Assembly: GCF_014648695.1 (NCBI RefSeq)
Contig: NZ_BMRP01000009.1
Location: 55,773-119,772 of the forward strand
DNA from: Streptomyces albospinus
Lineage (GTDB): Bacteria; Actinomycetota; Actinomycetes; Streptomycetales; Streptomycetaceae
Reading direction: 5' to 3'
Length of the DNA stretch: 64,000 nt
Shown: one piece after another, positions 9,608-22,663 of the stretch
Numbering within the stretch: the stretch's first letter is position 1
Layout of the letters: the number at the start of each line of letters is the position of its first letter
Translations under genes and position numbers: made by a program
The notes under the pieces: model-generated
What the model was told of the DNA's origin: nothing
The model's database searches: none
Seen by the model: the letters and a program-made list of their open reading frames with translations, nothing else

Positions 9608-10209
9608 TACGCGGTCACCCCTGCACGCGCCCGCAGCAGAGCGGCGGGAGCAACGTCCTCCAGCGGCAGGCCACGACGGGCCGCGATCTCCTCGGGGCGC
9701 TGAAGGCCCTGAAGCGCGGTCACCGTGGCGTGCACGATGTTGATCGGGTTCGACGAACCGAGCGACTTGCTCAGCACGTCGTGGATGCCCGCGCACTCCA
9801 GGACGGCGCGCACGGGACCACCGGCGATCACACCGGTACCGGGGGAAGCCGGCTTGAGCAGGACGACGCCCGCAGCCTTCTCGCCCTGGATCGGGTGCGG
9901 GATGGTGCCCTGGATACGGGGGACCTTGAAGAAGTTCTTCTTGGCCTCTTCCACGCCCTTGGCGATGGCAGCCGGAACTTCCTTGGCCTTGCCGTAACCG
10001 ACACCTACGGTGCCGTCACCGTCGCCCACCACGACCAGCGCGGTGAAGCTGAAGCGACGACCACCCTTGACAACCTTGGCGACGCGGTTGATCGCGACAA
10101 CGCGCTCAACGTACGCGGTCTTCTCGGCGGCAGCGCCACCGTCGCGACCCTTCCGGTCCCGCCGCTCGCCGCCACCGGCACCGCTTCCGCGGCGCTGGGG
10201 TCCAGCCAT
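9607..10209 (-). CDS. rpsE: 30S ribosomal protein S5
   Basis: S5 helps mRNA unwinding at the entry tunnel and affects decoding fidelity. The 200-residue protein carries an actinobacterial N-terminal extension ([20 protein letters not shown]), the double-stranded-RNA-like domain with [22 protein letters not shown], and the C-terminal domain with [20 protein letters not shown]. It ends on the first base of rpmD. Confidence 0.97.
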   Translation of the reverse strand: MAGPQRRGSGAGGGERRDRKGRDGGAAAEKTAYVERVVAINRVAKVVKGGRRFSFTALVVVGDGDGTVGVGYGKAKEVPAAIAKGVEEAKKNFFKVPRIQGTIPHPIQGEKAAGVVLLKPASPGTGVIAGGPVRAVLECAGIHDVLSKSLGSSNPINIVHATVTALQGLQRPEEIAARRGLPLEDVAPAALLRARAGVTA

Positions 10210-10255
10210 TGGATTTACCTCTCTCTATTGCGTCCGCTAGCTCCGGAACCGGGGC

Positions 10256-10639
10256 TTAGAACTTCAGCCCGGCTTCGCGGGCGGCGTCGGCCAGAGCGGC
10301 AATCCGCCCGGCGTACTGCTTGCCACCACGGTCGAACACGACGGCCTCGACACCGGCGGCCTTGGCACGCTCGGCGACCAGGGCGCCAACCTTCTGGGCC
10401 TGGGCGCTCTTGTCGCCCTCGCCACCACGGATCGACGCGTCCAGGGTCGACGCGGAGGCCAGCGTGTGGCCCGCGATGTCGTCGATGACCTGGGCGAAGA
10501 TGCCGCGGTTGGACCGCGTCACGACCAGACGCGGACGCTCCGGGGTACCCGAAATCCGCTTGCGGATGCGGATGTGGCGACGCTTGGCGGCAGCGCGCTT
10601 GTAGGCGTTGCCCTTAGCGATCTTCACACCGTATGCCAT
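10256..10639 (-). CDS. rplR: 50S ribosomal protein L18
   Basis: L18 binds 5S rRNA with L5 and L25 in the central protuberance. The 127-residue protein has the basic [19 protein letters not shown] segment, [13 protein letters not shown] and the conserved end [30 protein letters not shown] tail. It is separated from rplF by 3 bases and from rpsE by 46. Confidence 0.97.
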   Translation of the reverse strand: MAYGVKIAKGNAYKRAAAKRRHIRIRKRISGTPERPRLVVTRSNRGIFAQVIDDIAGHTLASASTLDASIRGGEGDKSAQAQKVGALVAERAKAAGVEAVVFDRGGKQYAGRIAALADAAREAGLKF

Positions 10640-10642
10640 GGC

Positions 10643-11182
10643 TTACTTACCAGCCTTTCCGACCTTGCGGCGGATGACCTCGCCGGCGTACTTGACGCCC
10701 TTGGCCTTGTACGGGTCAGGCTTGCGCAGCTTGCGGATGTTCGCCGCCACCTCGCCGACCTTCTGCTTGTCGATGCCCTCGACGCTGAGCTTGGTCGGGG
10801 ACTCGACCTTGAAGGAGATGCCCTCGGGCGCCTCGACGACGATGGGGTGGCTGTAGCCCAGCGCGAACTCCAGGTTGGAGCCCTTCGCCTGGACGCGGTA
10901 GCCGACACCGCTGATCTCAAGCGCCTTGCTGTAGCCCTGGGTCACGCCGGTGATCATGTTCGCCACCAGCGTGCGGGACAGGCCGTGCAGGGCCTTGTTC
11001 TGCCGCTCGTCGTTCGGGCGGGTGACGGAGATGACGCCGTCCTCACCCTTGGCGACCTCGATGGGCGCCGCGACGGTGTGCGAAAGGGAGCCCTTGGGAC
11101 CCTTCACCGAAACCGTGCGGCCCTCGATGGTGACGTCCACACCAGCGGGAACCTGGATGGGCAGCTTGCCAATACGCGACAT
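10643..11182 (-). CDS. rplF: 50S ribosomal protein L6
   Basis: L6 lies near the sarcin-ricin loop and the factor-binding site. The 179-residue protein consists of two repeated alpha/beta domains. It has [20 protein letters not shown] at the start and the C-terminal RNA-binding motif [20 protein letters not shown]. It is tightly packed between rpsH (21 bases) and rplR (3 bases). Confidence 0.97.
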   Translation of the reverse strand: MSRIGKLPIQVPAGVDVTIEGRTVSVKGPKGSLSHTVAAPIEVAKGEDGVISVTRPNDERQNKALHGLSRTLVANMITGVTQGYSKALEISGVGYRVQAKGSNLEFALGYSHPIVVEAPEGISFKVESPTKLSVEGIDKQKVGEVAANIRKLRKPDPYKAKGVKYAGEVIRRKVGKAGK

Positions 11183-11203
11183 TAGCTTTTCCTCCGTTCC
11201 CTG

Positions 11204-11602
11204 TTACCAGACGTAGGCGAGGACTTCCCCACCCACGCCCTTCTTCTGCGCCTGCTGGCCGGTCAGGAGACCGTGGGACGTGGAGATGATGGCCACGCCC
11301 AGGCCGCCGAGGACCTTCGGCAGGTTGGTGGACTTGGCGTAGACCCGCAGACCCGGCTTCGAGATCCGCTTGATGCCGGCGATCGAGCGCTCGCGGTTCG
11401 GGCCGAACTTCAGCTCGAGGACGAGGTTCTTGCCGACCTCGGCGTCCTCGGTCTTCCAGCCGGTGATGTAACCCTCCTGCTGGAGGATCTCCGCGATGTG
11501 CGACTTGATCTTGCTGTGCGGCATCACGACGGAGTCGTGGTAAGCCGAGTTCGCGTTCCGCAGACGGGTCAGCATGTCTGCGATGGGATCAGTCATGGTC
11601 AT
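11204..11602 (-). CDS. rpsH: 30S ribosomal protein S8
   Basis: S8 is a primary binder of 16S helix 21 and, in E. coli, the translational repressor of the spc operon. The 132-residue product begins [20 protein letters not shown] and ends in the conserved [30 protein letters not shown] tail. The second ATG two codons in is an alternative start. It is preceded by a long structured spacer (11603-11841), unlike the tight spacing of neighbouring genes. Confidence 0.96.
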   Translation of the reverse strand: MTMTDPIADMLTRLRNANSAYHDSVVMPHSKIKSHIAEILQQEGYITGWKTEDAEVGKNLVLELKFGPNRERSIAGIKRISKPGLRVYAKSTNLPKVLGGLGVAIISTSHGLLTGQQAQKKGVGGEVLAYVW

Positions 11603-11728
11603 GAATTGGCCTTCGGCCTCTCTCGCCGGGGTTTCCTATATGCGCCATCCCTCTCCCCGATCTCGGTCGGGACGGGTGCGGCACGGGGACCTACGGCGTA
11701 GTAAGCGACGTTATGCGGGCTGGGCCCG

Positions 11729-11801
11729 CGGTCGGTCTCGGGCGGCGGGGCGCCCAAACCCTTCCAGCGTACGGGAAGAGGTCTGGGACGCCCGCCGACC
11801 G
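11729..11801 (-). other. Structured spacer between rpsN and rpsH
   Basis: The 239-base gap holds no gene. Nested complementary segments are visible. CGGTCGG (11729-11735) pairs with CCGACCG (11795-11801). Inside, GGGCGCCC and CCTTCC face GGAAGAGG and GGGACGCCC. An attenuator or an r-protein-binding leader for rpsH-rplF is possible. I see no U-tract. Confidence 0.4.
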
Positions 11802-11841
11802 AATGCTTACCGAGAGCTTCCGGTAATTCCCAACTAGGGGA

Positions 11842-12027
11842 TTACCAGGAGCTCTTGGTCACGCCCGGCAGCTCGCCACGGTGAGCCATCTCACGAAGGC
11901 ACACGCGGCACAGGCCGAACTTGCGGTAGACGGAGTGCGGACGGCCGCAGCGCTGGCAGCGGGTGTACGCGCGCACACCGAACTTCGGCTTGCGAGCAGC
12001 CTTGGCAATCAGAGCCTTCTTCGCCAT
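11842..12027 (-). CDS. rpsN: 30S ribosomal protein S14, type Z (zinc-binding)
   Basis: The 61-codon gene encodes the short S14 with the zinc ribbon [20 protein letters not shown] (C24, C27, C40, C43), so it is the C+ form, unlike the longer cysteine-free RpsN used under zinc limitation. S14 is a late-assembling 30S head protein. ATG 12027 follows the rplE stop by 5 bases, and a long structured gap separates it from rpsH. Confidence 0.96.
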   Translation of the reverse strand: MAKKALIAKAARKPKFGVRAYTRCQRCGRPHSVYRKFGLCRVCLREMAHRGELPGVTKSSW

Positions 12028-12032
12028 CTCGC

Positions 12033-12593
12033 TCACGCCTCCTTGAACGGGAAGCCGAGGTGACGAAGAAGGGCGCGGCCCTCGTCGTCGTTGGTCGCCG
12101 TGGTGACCACGGTGATGTCCATACCCCGGGTGCGGTCGATCTTGTCCTGGTCGATCTCGTGGAACATGACCTGCTCCGTGAGACCGAAGGTGTAGTTGCC
12201 CCGACCGTCGAACTGCTTCGGGGACAGACCACGGAAGTCGCGGATACGCGGCAGCGCGAGCGACAGCAGGCGGTCCAGGAACTCCCACATGCGGTCACCG
12301 CGGAGGGTGACGTGGGCACCGATCGGCTGGCCCTCACGCAGCTTGAACTGCGCGATGGACTTACGGGCCTTGGTGACGGCCGGCTTCTGGCCGGTGATCG
12401 TGGTGAGGTCGCGGATGGCGCCCTCGATCAGCTTGGAGTCGCGGGCGGCGTCGCCCACACCCATGTTGACCACGATCTTGGTCAGACCGGGGATCTGCAT
12501 GACGTTCTCGTAGGAGAACTCGTCCTTCAGCTTCCCGGCGATCTCTTCGCGGTAGCGCGTCTTCAGACGCGGCGCGTTGGTGGTGGCAGTCAT
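12033..12593 (-). CDS. rplE: 50S ribosomal protein L5
   Basis: L5 binds 5S rRNA and contacts P-site tRNA. The 186-residue protein has [43 protein letters not shown] and the end [14 protein letters not shown]. Its ATG overlaps the rplX stop by one base (position 12593), so the pair is translationally coupled. Confidence 0.97.
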   Translation of the reverse strand: MTATTNAPRLKTRYREEIAGKLKDEFSYENVMQIPGLTKIVVNMGVGDAARDSKLIEGAIRDLTTITGQKPAVTKARKSIAQFKLREGQPIGAHVTLRGDRMWEFLDRLLSLALPRIRDFRGLSPKQFDGRGNYTFGLTEQVMFHEIDQDKIDRTRGMDITVVTTATNDDEGRALLRHLGFPFKEA

Positions 12594-12916
12594 CAGATGT
12601 CCTCACCGGTCCGCTTGGCAACGCGGATCTTGTTGCCCTCGTCGTCGAAGCGGTACCCGACGCGGGTGACGACCTTCTTGCCGTCCTTCTCCACGACCAG
12701 CTGAACGTTGCTGACGTGGACCGGGGCCTCGGTCGTCACGATGCCGCCGGTCTGCGAACCACGAGCGGTCTGTCCGGCCTTGGTGTGCTTCTTGACCCGG
12801 TTGACACCCTCGACCAGGACACGGTCCTCGCGGGGGTAGGCCGCGATGACCTTGCCCTGCTTGCCCTTGTCCTTACCGGTGATGACCTGGACCAGGTCGC
12901 CCTTCTTGATCTTCAT
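12593..12916 (-). CDS. rplX: 50S ribosomal protein L24
   Basis: L24 initiates 50S assembly. The 107-residue KOW-domain protein begins [20 protein letters not shown] and continues [19 protein letters not shown], with the basic [20 protein letters not shown] tail. It lies 3 bases after rplN and overlaps rplE by one base. Confidence 0.97.
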   Translation of the reverse strand: MKIKKGDLVQVITGKDKGKQGKVIAAYPREDRVLVEGVNRVKKHTKAGQTARGSQTGGIVTTEAPVHVSNVQLVVEKDGKKVVTRVGYRFDDEGNKIRVAKRTGEDI

Positions 12917-12919
12917 CGG

Positions 12920-13288
12920 TTACAGCACCTCCGGCGCGAGCGAGATGATCTTCATGAACTTCTTCTCGCGCAGCTCACGGCCCACGGGGCCGAAGATACG
13001 GGTGCCGCGGGGGTCGCCATCGTTCTTGAGGATGACGGCCGCGTTCTCGTCGAAGCGGATGTACGAGCCGTCCGGACGGCGGCGCTCCTTGACGGTGCGA
13101 ACGATGACGGCCTTGACGACGTCACCCTTCTTCACGTTGCCACCGGGGATCGCGTCCTTGACGGTGGCGACGATGACGTCACCGATGCCCGCGTAGCGGC
13201 GACCGGAACCACCGAGAACACGGATGCAAAGGATCTCCTTCGCACCAGTGTTGTCGGCGACACGCAGTCGCGACTCCTGCTGGATCAC
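12920..13288 (-). CDS. rplN: 50S ribosomal protein L14
   Basis: L14 contributes to intersubunit bridges and binds the silencing factor RsfS. The 122-residue protein has the conserved start [40 protein letters not shown] and [29 protein letters not shown] end. It starts a tight rplN-rplX-rplE-rpsN group. The 170-base spacer upstream, towards rpsQ, is full of hairpins. Confidence 0.97.
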   Translation of the reverse strand: MIQQESRLRVADNTGAKEILCIRVLGGSGRRYAGIGDVIVATVKDAIPGGNVKKGDVVKAVIVRTVKERRRPDGSYIRFDENAAVILKNDGDPRGTRIFGPVGRELREKKFMKIISLAPEVL

Positions 13289-13316
13289 GTCTATCTCCTG
13301 AATGTCTGCCGGTTCC

Positions 13317-13392
13317 CGGCAGGGGCCCGCCCCTTACGGGACGTCAGCCCCTGCCGAGCCTGGCGGAACTGTTCCTAGGGGGTCCCCCTAGG
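13317..13392 (-). terminator. Tandem hairpins in rpsQ-rplN spacer (attenuator candidate)
   Basis: Two strong dyads lie in the 170-base gap. CGGCAGGGGC (13317-13326) pairs with GCCCCTGCCG (13347-13356). CCTAGGGGG (13374-13382) pairs with CCCCCTAGG (13384-13392) around a single base. Further short GGGAAT/ATTCCC repeats follow to 13458. No gene is seen. The structures would lie in the mRNA between rpsQ and rplN. Confidence 0.5.
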
Positions 13393-13458
13393 AGGGATTG
13401 CTTGCCTGTCGAAATCCCCGTACGGGAATCCCCCTTGCGAGGAATTCCCCGACGGGAA

Positions 13459-13740
13459 TTACTTGGCCTTCTCGAGGATCTCGACGATGCGCCAGCGCTT
13501 GGTGGCGGACAGCGGCCGGGTCTCCATCAGGAGGACGCGGTCGCCGACACCGGCAGCGTTCTGCTCGTCGTGCGCCTTGAGCTTGTTGGTACGGCGGATG
13601 ACCTTGCCGTACAGCGCGTGCTTGACGCGGTCCTCGACGGCGACGACGACGGTCTTGTCCATCTTGTCGCTGACGACCAGACCCTCACGGGTCTTGCGGA
13701 AACCGCGCTCGTTCGTCTCAGTCACATTCTTCTCGCTCAT
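13459..13740 (-). CDS. rpsQ: 30S ribosomal protein S17
   Basis: S17 is a primary 16S rRNA-binding OB-fold protein. The 93-residue product has an actinobacterial N-terminal extension ([14 protein letters not shown]), then [40 protein letters not shown] and [25 protein letters not shown] end. Its start overlaps the rpmC stop by one base. Confidence 0.97.
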   Translation of the reverse strand: MSEKNVTETNERGFRKTREGLVVSDKMDKTVVVAVEDRVKHALYGKVIRRTNKLKAHDEQNAAGVGDRVLLMETRPLSATKRWRIVEILEKAK

Positions 13741-13964
13741 CAGGCGCTCTCCACCGTCTCGATGCCGAGCTCGCGCTCCCGCATCAGGGTGTAGATCCGG
13801 GCGATGTCCTTGCGGACGGCCTTCAGCCGGCCGTGGTTCTCGAGCTGTCCGGTCGCCGCCTGGAAGCGGAGGTTGAACAGCTCTTCCTTGGCCTCACGGA
13901 GCTTGCCAACGAGGTCCTCGTTGTTCAGCTCGCGCAGCTCGGACGCCTTGGTAACGGCCGACAT
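13740..13964 (-). CDS. rpmC: 50S ribosomal protein L29
   Basis: L29 lies at the tunnel exit, where it helps dock SRP and trigger factor. The 74-residue two-helix protein has [20 protein letters not shown] and [23 protein letters not shown] 13964 is chosen because it forms ATGA with the rplP stop. A GTG directly before it is the alternative. Confidence 0.96.
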   Translation of the reverse strand: MSAVTKASELRELNNEDLVGKLREAKEELFNLRFQAATGQLENHGRLKAVRKDIARIYTLMRERELGIETVESA

Positions 13965-14383
13965 CACGATTCACCTGCCTCGCGCCGAACGATGCGGCAC
14001 TTCATCGGAAGCTTGTGGGCGGCGCGGGTCAGCGCCTCCTTAGCAACCTTCTCGTTCGGGAAGGACAGCTCGAACATCACCCGACCGGGCTTGACGTTCG
14101 CGACCCACCACTCCGGAGAACCCTTACCGGAACCCATGCGGGTCTCGGCCGGCTTCTTCGTCAGCGGACGGTCCGGGTAGATGTTGATCCACACCTTGCC
14201 GCCACGCTTGATGTGACGGGTCATGGCGATACGAGCGGACTCGATCTGCCGGTTCGTCACGTAGGCCGGGGTCACGGCCTGAATGCCGTACTCACCGAAG
14301 GCCAGCTCGGTACCGCCCTTGGCCATACCGTTCCGCTTCGGGTGGTGCTGCTTGCGGTGCTTGACCCTGCGAGGGATCAGCAT
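13964..14383 (-). CDS. rplP: 50S ribosomal protein L16
   Basis: L16 sits near the A-site tRNA elbow and is needed for peptidyl transfer and 5S docking. The 139-residue product begins [20 protein letters not shown] and contains [26 protein letters not shown], the conserved basic loop. It follows rpsC by 5 bases and overlaps rpmC as ATGA. Confidence 0.97.
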   Translation of the reverse strand: MLIPRRVKHRKQHHPKRNGMAKGGTELAFGEYGIQAVTPAYVTNRQIESARIAMTRHIKRGGKVWINIYPDRPLTKKPAETRMGSGKGSPEWWVANVKPGRVMFELSFPNEKVAKEALTRAAHKLPMKCRIVRREAGES

Positions 14384-14388
14384 GTCGG

Positions 14389-15213
14389 TCAGCCCTCCGT
14401 TCCAGGGTTCTCCGCCGGAGCAGCGGCAGCGGCCTCGGCCTTGGGGGCCTCGGCAGCGGCGCTCTGCTGCTGCGGCTTGCGGCCACGACCGCCACGCTCG
14501 CCACCGCGACGCGGGCGCTCGTTGCCACCACCGCGAGCCGGGCGGTTGCCCGCACGGGCGGCGGCGTTCTCGGCGCGCACCTCGGCGATGTTCTTGACGT
14601 CGCCCTTGTAGATCCAGACCTTCACGCCGATACGGCCGAAGGTGGTCTTGGCCTCGAAGAAGCCGTAGTCGACGTTCGCACGGAGGGTGTGCAGGGGCAC
14701 ACGGCCCTCGCGGTAGAACTCCGAGCGGGACATCTCGGCGCCGCCGAGACGGCCACCGCACTGGATCTTGATGCCCTTGGCGCCGGCCTTCATCGTCGAC
14801 TGCATGCTCTTGCGCATGGCGCGACGGAAGGAGACGCGGGACGACAGCTGCTCGGCGACGGCCTGGGCCACGAGCTGAGCATCGGTCTCGGGGTTCTTGA
14901 CCTCGAGGATGTTCAGCTGGACCTGCTTGCCGGTCAGCTTCTCCAGCTCGCCGCGGATGCGGTCGGCCTCGGCGCCGCGGCGGCCGATGACGATGCCCGG
15001 ACGAGCGGTGTGGATGTCAACGCGGACGCGCTCACGGGTGCGCTCGATCTCCACCTTGGAGATACCGGCGCGCTCCATGCCCTTCGTCATCATGCGACGA
15101 ATGGCGACGTCTTCCTTGACGTAGTCCTTGTACAGCTTGTCGGCGTACCAACGCGACTTGAAGTCGGTGGTGATGCCGAGCCGGAACCCGTGCGGGTTTA
15201 CCTTCTGGCCCAT
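14389..15213 (-). CDS. rpsC: 30S ribosomal protein S3
   Basis: S3 lines the mRNA entry channel and takes part in the ribosomal helicase activity. The 274-residue protein has the KH domain ([20 protein letters not shown] around residues 72-92) and the C-terminal domain [21 protein letters not shown] long low-complexity tail (about 215-274) is rich in Arg/Gly then Ala/Glu, typical of Streptomyces. The start overlaps the rplV stop by one base. Confidence 0.97.
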   Translation of the reverse strand: MGQKVNPHGFRLGITTDFKSRWYADKLYKDYVKEDVAIRRMMTKGMERAGISKVEIERTRERVRVDIHTARPGIVIGRRGAEADRIRGELEKLTGKQVQLNILEVKNPETDAQLVAQAVAEQLSSRVSFRRAMRKSMQSTMKAGAKGIKIQCGGRLGGAEMSRSEFYREGRVPLHTLRANVDYGFFEAKTTFGRIGVKVWIYKGDVKNIAEVRAENAAARAGNRPARGGGNERPRRGGERGGRGRKPQQQSAAAEAPKAEAAAAAPAENPGTEG

Positions 15214-15560
15214 TACCGGGTTCCTTCCTTGCTGCTGACGACCACGGTGATGTGGCTGGTCCGCTTGCGGATCCGGTAGGCACGGCCCTGGGCACGCGGA
15301 CGGAACCGCTTCAGGGTCGGGCCCTCGTCGACGTACGCCTCGCTGATGACGAGCGTGGAGGCGTCCGTGTGGTCGTAGTTGTGCGCGGCGTTGGCAATGG
15401 CGCTGTCCAGCACCTTGCCCACGGGCACGCTCGCGGCCTGCGGGGCGAAACGCAGGACCGCCTGAGCCTCCGTGGCATCCATGCCACGGATAAGGTCCAC
15501 CACGCGGCGGGCCTTCATGGGCGTGACGCGGATGTACCGCGCCTGGGCCCTGGCTTCCAT
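15213..15560 (-). CDS. rplV: 50S ribosomal protein L22
   Basis: L22 lines the exit tunnel, and its beta-hairpin is the site of macrolide-resistance changes. The sequence [20 protein letters not shown] to [14 protein letters not shown] gives 115 residues. I chose ATG 15560, with AAGGG upstream. An in-frame ATG at 15584 would add MTDTEGTT and also has a GGAG, so the start is not certain. It overlaps rpsC by one base. Confidence 0.92.
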   Translation of the reverse strand: MEARAQARYIRVTPMKARRVVDLIRGMDATEAQAVLRFAPQAASVPVGKVLDSAIANAAHNYDHTDASTLVISEAYVDEGPTLKRFRPRAQGRAYRIRKRTSHITVVVSSKEGTR

Positions 15561-15604
15561 GGTTGTCCCTTCGGTGTCAGTCATAGTCTTCGCACTCCGG
15601 TCGA

Positions 15605-15886
15605 TCAGCGACGACGCGACTTGCGGTCGTCCTTCTCGTGGCCGCGGAAGGTGCGGGTCGGCGCAAACTCGCCGAGCTTGTGGCCGACCATCGACTCGGT
15701 GACGAACACCGGGACGTGCTTGCGGCCGTCGTGCACCGCGATCGTGTGGCCGAGCATGGCCGGGACGATCATGGAGCGGCGGGACCAGGTCTTGATGACG
15801 TTCTTGGTGCCTGCATCGTTCTGTACGTCCACCTTCTTGGCGAGGTGGTCGTCGACGAAGGGCCCCTTCTTGAGACTGCGCGGCAT
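15605..15886 (-). CDS. rpsS: 30S ribosomal protein S19
   Basis: S19 pairs with S13 in the 30S head and contacts the A-site finger. The 93-residue protein starts [20 protein letters not shown] and has [20 protein letters not shown] and [22 protein letters not shown]. It follows rplB by 12 bases. Confidence 0.97.
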   Translation of the reverse strand: MPRSLKKGPFVDDHLAKKVDVQNDAGTKNVIKTWSRRSMIVPAMLGHTIAVHDGRKHVPVFVTESMVGHKLGEFAPTRTFRGHEKDDRKSRRR

Positions 15887-15898
15887 CTAAACCCGCTC

Positions 15899-16735
15899 CT
15901 AGCGCTTCTTGTTCGTCTTGCGGCGGCGGACGATGTACTTGTTGCTGGCCTTCTTCGGCGAGCGAGTACGACCCTCCTTCTGGCCCCAGGGCGAGACCGG
16001 GTGGCGACCACCGGAGGTCTTGCCCTCACCACCACCGTGCGGGTGGTCGACCGGGTTCATCACGACACCACGCACGGTCGGGCGGACGCCCTTCCAGCGC
16101 ATACGGCCGGCCTTGCCCCAGTTGATGTTCGACTGCTCGGCGTTGCCGACCTCGCCGACGGTGGCGCGGCAGCGCACGTCGACCAGGCGGATCTCACCGG
16201 ACGGCATACGCAGGTGGGCCATGGAGCCCTCCCGCGCCAGCAGCTGCACGGAGGCGCCGGCCGAGCGGGCGAACTTCGCACCGCCGCCCGGACGCAGCTC
16301 GATCGCGTGGATCGTCGTACCCACGGGGATGTGGCGCAGCGGCAGGTTGTTGCCCGGCTTGATGTCGGCGCCAGGGCCGTTCTCAATCCGGTCACCCTGC
16401 GACAGGCCACGGGGCGCGATGATGTAGCGCTTCTCGCCGTCTGCGTAGTGCAGCAGCGCGATGCGCGCGGTGCGGTTCGGGTCGTACTCGATGTGCGCGA
16501 CCTTGGCCGGCACGCCGTCCTTGTCGTGACGACGGAAGTCGATCACGCGGTAGGCGCGCTTGTGGCCACCGCCCTGGTGGCGAACGGTCACACGACCGGC
16601 GTTGTTACGGCCGCCCTTGCTGTGCAGCGGGCGGACCAGCGACTTCTCCGGCGTGGACCGCGTGATCTCGACAAAGTCGGCGACGCTGGAGCCACGACGG
16701 CCCGGGGTCGTCGGCTTGTACTTGCGGATACCCAT
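15899..16735 (-). CDS. rplB: 50S ribosomal protein L2
   Basis: L2 is essential for subunit association and peptidyl transfer. The 278-residue protein begins [20 protein letters not shown] and keeps the universally conserved C-terminal region [20 protein letters not shown] with its functional histidines. It lies between rplW (39-base gap) and rpsS in the S10 operon. Confidence 0.98.
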   Translation of the reverse strand: MGIRKYKPTTPGRRGSSVADFVEITRSTPEKSLVRPLHSKGGRNNAGRVTVRHQGGGHKRAYRVIDFRRHDKDGVPAKVAHIEYDPNRTARIALLHYADGEKRYIIAPRGLSQGDRIENGPGADIKPGNNLPLRHIPVGTTIHAIELRPGGGAKFARSAGASVQLLAREGSMAHLRMPSGEIRLVDVRCRATVGEVGNAEQSNINWGKAGRMRWKGVRPTVRGVVMNPVDHPHGGGEGKTSGGRHPVSPWGQKEGRTRSPKKASNKYIVRRRKTNKKR

Positions 16736-16774
16736 TTCTCAGTCCTCGTCCGATTCCGGACGACTCGGACTCCG

Positions 16775-17098
16775 TTAGGAGACCGGGCCGCCGAAGATGT
16801 CGATACGGTCGCCCTCGGCGAGGGTCACGATGGCGCGCTTGGTGTTGGCGCGCTTGCCGAAACCGGTCTTGGTGCGCTTGCGCTTACCCTGCCGGTTGAT
16901 CGTGTTGACCCCGGTGACCTTGACCGAGAAGACCGCCTCGACGGCCTGCTTGATCTGGGTCTTGTTCGCGCCGGGCGCGACGATGAACGTGTACTTGTTC
17001 TCGTCCAGCAGCGCGTAGCTCTTCTCGGAAACCACCGGCTTGACGAGAACGTCGCGCGGGTCCGTGAAGGTCTTGCTGGTGACGACGGCCTCAGTCAT
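16775..17098 (-). CDS. rplW: 50S ribosomal protein L23
   Basis: L23 sits at the tunnel exit, where trigger factor and SRP dock. The 107-residue product has [40 protein letters not shown] and the basic loop [18 protein letters not shown]. It overlaps the rplD stop by one base. Confidence 0.97.
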   Translation of the reverse strand: MTEAVVTSKTFTDPRDVLVKPVVSEKSYALLDENKYTFIVAPGANKTQIKQAVEAVFSVKVTGVNTINRQGKRKRTKTGFGKRANTKRAIVTLAEGDRIDIFGGPVS

Positions 17099-17751
17099 CA
17101 GGCGTCGCTCCCTTCGGTCTCAGCGTTGGCCTTGGGGCCGGACACGAAGGACTCGAAGGCGGCCTTGGTGAAGACCACGTCGTCGGAGACGAGCACGTCG
17201 TACGTGTTCAGCTGGCCCGGCTCCAGGATGTGGACCTGGGGCAGGTTGCGGGCGGACAGCCACGCGGCCTCGTCGCTGCGCTCGGCGATCAGCAGCACGT
17301 TCTTGCGCTCGCTGACCTTGCCCAGCAGGGACTTGGCGGCCTTGGTGGAAACCGCGCCCTCGACCACGCCGGACACGACGTGGATGCGGCTGTGGCGGGC
17401 CCGGTCGGTGAGGGCACCGCGCAGCGCGGCGGCCTTCATCTTCTTCGGGGTCCGCTGGCTGTAGTCACGCGGCACGGGGCCGTGGACGACGCCACCGCCG
17501 GCGAACTGCGGCGCACGGGTCGAACCCTGGCGCGCGCGGCCGGTGCCCTTCTGGCGGTACGGCTTCTTGCCACCGCCGCGGACCTCGCCGCGGGTCTTGG
17601 TCTTGTGCGTGCCCTGACGGGCCGCGGCCAGCTGCGCGACAACGACCTGGTGGATCAGCGGAATGCTGACCTTGGCGTCGAAGATCTCCGCGGGGAGATC
17701 GACGGTCCCGGCCTTGTCGCCCGCCGGCGAAAGGATGTCAATGGTGCTCAT
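17098..17751 (-). CDS. rplD: 50S ribosomal protein L4
   Basis: L4 reaches into the exit tunnel and, in E. coli, represses its own S10 operon. The 217-residue protein has the tunnel loop region with [20 protein letters not shown] and [20 protein letters not shown], and a C-terminal domain ending [11 protein letters not shown]. It follows rplC by 8 bases. Whether it autoregulates here is not visible. Confidence 0.97.
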   Translation of the reverse strand: MSTIDILSPAGDKAGTVDLPAEIFDAKVSIPLIHQVVVAQLAAARQGTHKTKTRGEVRGGGKKPYRQKGTGRARQGSTRAPQFAGGGVVHGPVPRDYSQRTPKKMKAAALRGALTDRARHSRIHVVSGVVEGAVSTKAAKSLLGKVSERKNVLLIAERSDEAAWLSARNLPQVHILEPGQLNTYDVLVSDDVVFTKAAFESFVSGPKANAETEGSDA

Positions 17752-17759
17752 CGGTTACC

Positions 17760-18404
17760 TCAGGCCCCCTTGGCCGCGGTACGGACCAGGACGAGGCCGC
17801 CGTTCGGACCAGGAACTGCGCCCTTGATGAGCAGCAGGCCCTTCTCCGCGTCAACGGCGTGGACGGTCAGGTTCTGGGTGGTGACCCGCTCATTGCCCAT
17901 ACGGCCGGCCATCCGCATGCCCTTGAACACGCGGCCCGGGGTGGCGCAGCCACCGATGGAACCAGGCTTGCGGTGCACGCGGTGGGCACCGTGGGACGCC
18001 TTGCCGCCGCCGAAGCCGTGACGCTTCATGACACCGGCCGTGCCCTTGCCCTTGCTCTTGCCGGTCACGTCCACCTTGACGCCGGACTCGAAGGTCTCGG
18101 CGGTCAGCTCCTGGCCGAGGGTGTACTCGGACGCATCCGGGGTACGGACCTCGACGAGGTGACGACGGGGGGTGACGTCGGCCTTCGCGAAGTGGCCCTT
18201 GAGGGGCTTGTTCACCTTGCGCGGGTCGATCTCGCCGAAGGCGATCTGGACGGAGTCGTAGCCGTCCTGGTCATTGGTGCGCACCTGGGTAACGACGCAG
18301 GGGCCGGCCTTCACCACGGTCACCGGGACGACACGGTTGTTCTCGTCCCAGACCTGGGTCATGCCGAGCTTCTCGCCCAGGATGCCCTTGATCTGCTTAG
18401 CCAT
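17760..18404 (-). CDS. rplC: 50S ribosomal protein L3
   Basis: L3 is an early 50S assembly protein reaching the peptidyl-transferase centre. The 214-residue product begins [20 protein letters not shown] and has the tip region [20 protein letters not shown] with [20 protein letters not shown]. It lies 14 bases after rpsJ as second gene of the S10 operon. Confidence 0.97.
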   Translation of the reverse strand: MAKQIKGILGEKLGMTQVWDENNRVVPVTVVKAGPCVVTQVRTNDQDGYDSVQIAFGEIDPRKVNKPLKGHFAKADVTPRRHLVEVRTPDASEYTLGQELTAETFESGVKVDVTGKSKGKGTAGVMKRHGFGGGKASHGAHRVHRKPGSIGGCATPGRVFKGMRMAGRMGNERVTTQNLTVHAVDAEKGLLLIKGAVPGPNGGLVLVRTAAKGA

Positions 18405-18418
18405 CTCTTCCGCGCCTC

Positions 18419-18727
18419 TCAGAGCTTGATCTCGATGTCAACGCCGGCCGGAAGGTCCAGGCGCATCAGCGAGTCAACGGTCTTGGGCGTCGGGTCGAGG
18501 ATGTCGATCAGGCGCTTGTGCGTGCGCATCTCGAAGTGCTCGCGCGAGTCCTTGTACTTGTGCGGCGACTTGATGACGCAGTACACGTTCTTCTCAGTGG
18601 GCAGCGGCACCGGGCCCGCGACCGACGCACCAGTACGGGTCACCGTCTCGACGATCTTCTTCGCCGAGGAGTCGATGACCTCGTGGTCGTAGGCCTTGAG
18701 CCGGATGCGGATCTTCTGTCCCGCCAT
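18419..18727 (-). CDS. rpsJ: 30S ribosomal protein S10 (NusE)
   Basis: S10 is a 30S head protein and, as NusE, bridges NusG and NusB in antitermination. The 102-residue protein begins [20 protein letters not shown] and ends [17 protein letters not shown] start at ATG 18727. Longer in-frame readings upstream run into leader sequence. It is the first gene of the S10 operon, with a leader of about 310 bases containing the hairpin at 18788-18812 and a promoter near 19047-19077. Confidence 0.97.
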   Translation of the reverse strand: MAGQKIRIRLKAYDHEVIDSSAKKIVETVTRTGASVAGPVPLPTEKNVYCVIKSPHKYKDSREHFEMRTHKRLIDILDPTPKTVDSLMRLDLPAGVDIEIKL

Positions 18728-18787
18728 GGCTACTTCGTAGTCCTGTCTCTCGTAACGCTCTGGGACCCGGTAGGTTCGCGTTCCTCT

Positions 18788-18812
18788 CCGACCCACGCGG
18801 TCGGGCGTGTCG
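18788..18812 (-). promoter_or_regulatory. Conserved leader hairpin upstream of rpsJ
   Basis: CCGACC and GGTCGG flank a CACGC loop, followed by GCGTGTCG. The 25-base block is identical at 24 positions to one at 23562-23586 before rpsL, and both lie 54-61 bases upstream of the first start codon. It is probably a leader RNA element of r-protein operons. Confidence 0.5.
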
Positions 18813-19046
18813 CGCCCCTTCTCGTAAATCTCCGCAGGGGAGATCCTTCGAGAAGGAGAAAGTGGGGGAAGAACACCCACCGGGCGCCTGGCCGAGGCAC
18901 CCCGCTGACGCTTCCCGGAAGATTCCCGTACTTCCGCCCCTCAGAAGGGACGACGAATACCTGGGACTCGCTTCCAGTCCTCCCGGCGGGAGGCGCGCAG
19001 CATCGGCACTCAACCGAGCAACCTGGACAGTGTGCCATACCCGGGA

Positions 19047-19077
19047 TGCGTAAGGCCAATCGAGGCCCAACTGTCAA
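19047..19077 (-). promoter_or_regulatory. Candidate S10 operon promoter
   Basis: On the minus strand TTGACA (19077-19072) is followed after 19 bases by TACGCA (19052-19047). The -35 is consensus, the spacing is slightly long and the -10 is moderate. Transcription would start near 19040, leaving a leader of about 310 bases before rpsJ. The -35 abuts the tuf terminator stem. Confidence 0.5.
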
Positions 19078-19112
19078 GAAGCCCCGCCCACCTGATGGTG
19101 AGCGGGGCTTCT
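19077..19112 (-). terminator. Terminator after tuf
   Basis: AGAAGCCCCGC (19077-19087) pairs perfectly with GCGGGGCTTCT (19102-19112), with an inner CACC/GGTG stem. It lies 41 bases past the tuf stop and separates the str operon from the S10 operon. Confidence 0.85.
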
Positions 19113-19152
19113 CGGATGCTCCGGGGAGCTACCGGGTCGACCGGATCAGCAA

Positions 19153-20346
<1,194 letters not shown>

Positions 20347-20417
20347 TGGGGTCCTCCTGTGGAGTGGTTCTGTACGCCTTACTCATCGGCGCCAGGTGAT
20401 CTTTGCTGGGGTGCCGG

Positions 20418-20459
20418 CTGCCGGGGCATCCTCACGGATCGCGGGGAATGCCCCGGCAG
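20418..20459 (-). terminator. Hairpin in fusA-tuf spacer
   Basis: CTGCCGGGGCAT (20418-20429) pairs perfectly with ATGCCCCGGCAG (20448-20459). It lies 45 bases after the fusA stop and could partly end the rpsL-rpsG-fusA transcript while tuf is driven by its own promoter. Confidence 0.55.
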
Positions 20460-20503
20460 ACGGTGTCAAGCCTAAAGCGTGTTCCGACTCTCGGGAGACG
20501 GAG

Positions 20504-22624
<2,121 letters not shown>

Positions 22625-22663
22625 AGTGGCTCAATCTTCTCTCGGTCTCGATGTGGGTTGCGA

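Noticed and set aside
15638..17464. A 608-codon plus-strand frame across rpsS, rplB, rplW and rplD
   Set aside because: It spans four certain minus-strand ribosomal genes and has no recognisable domain.
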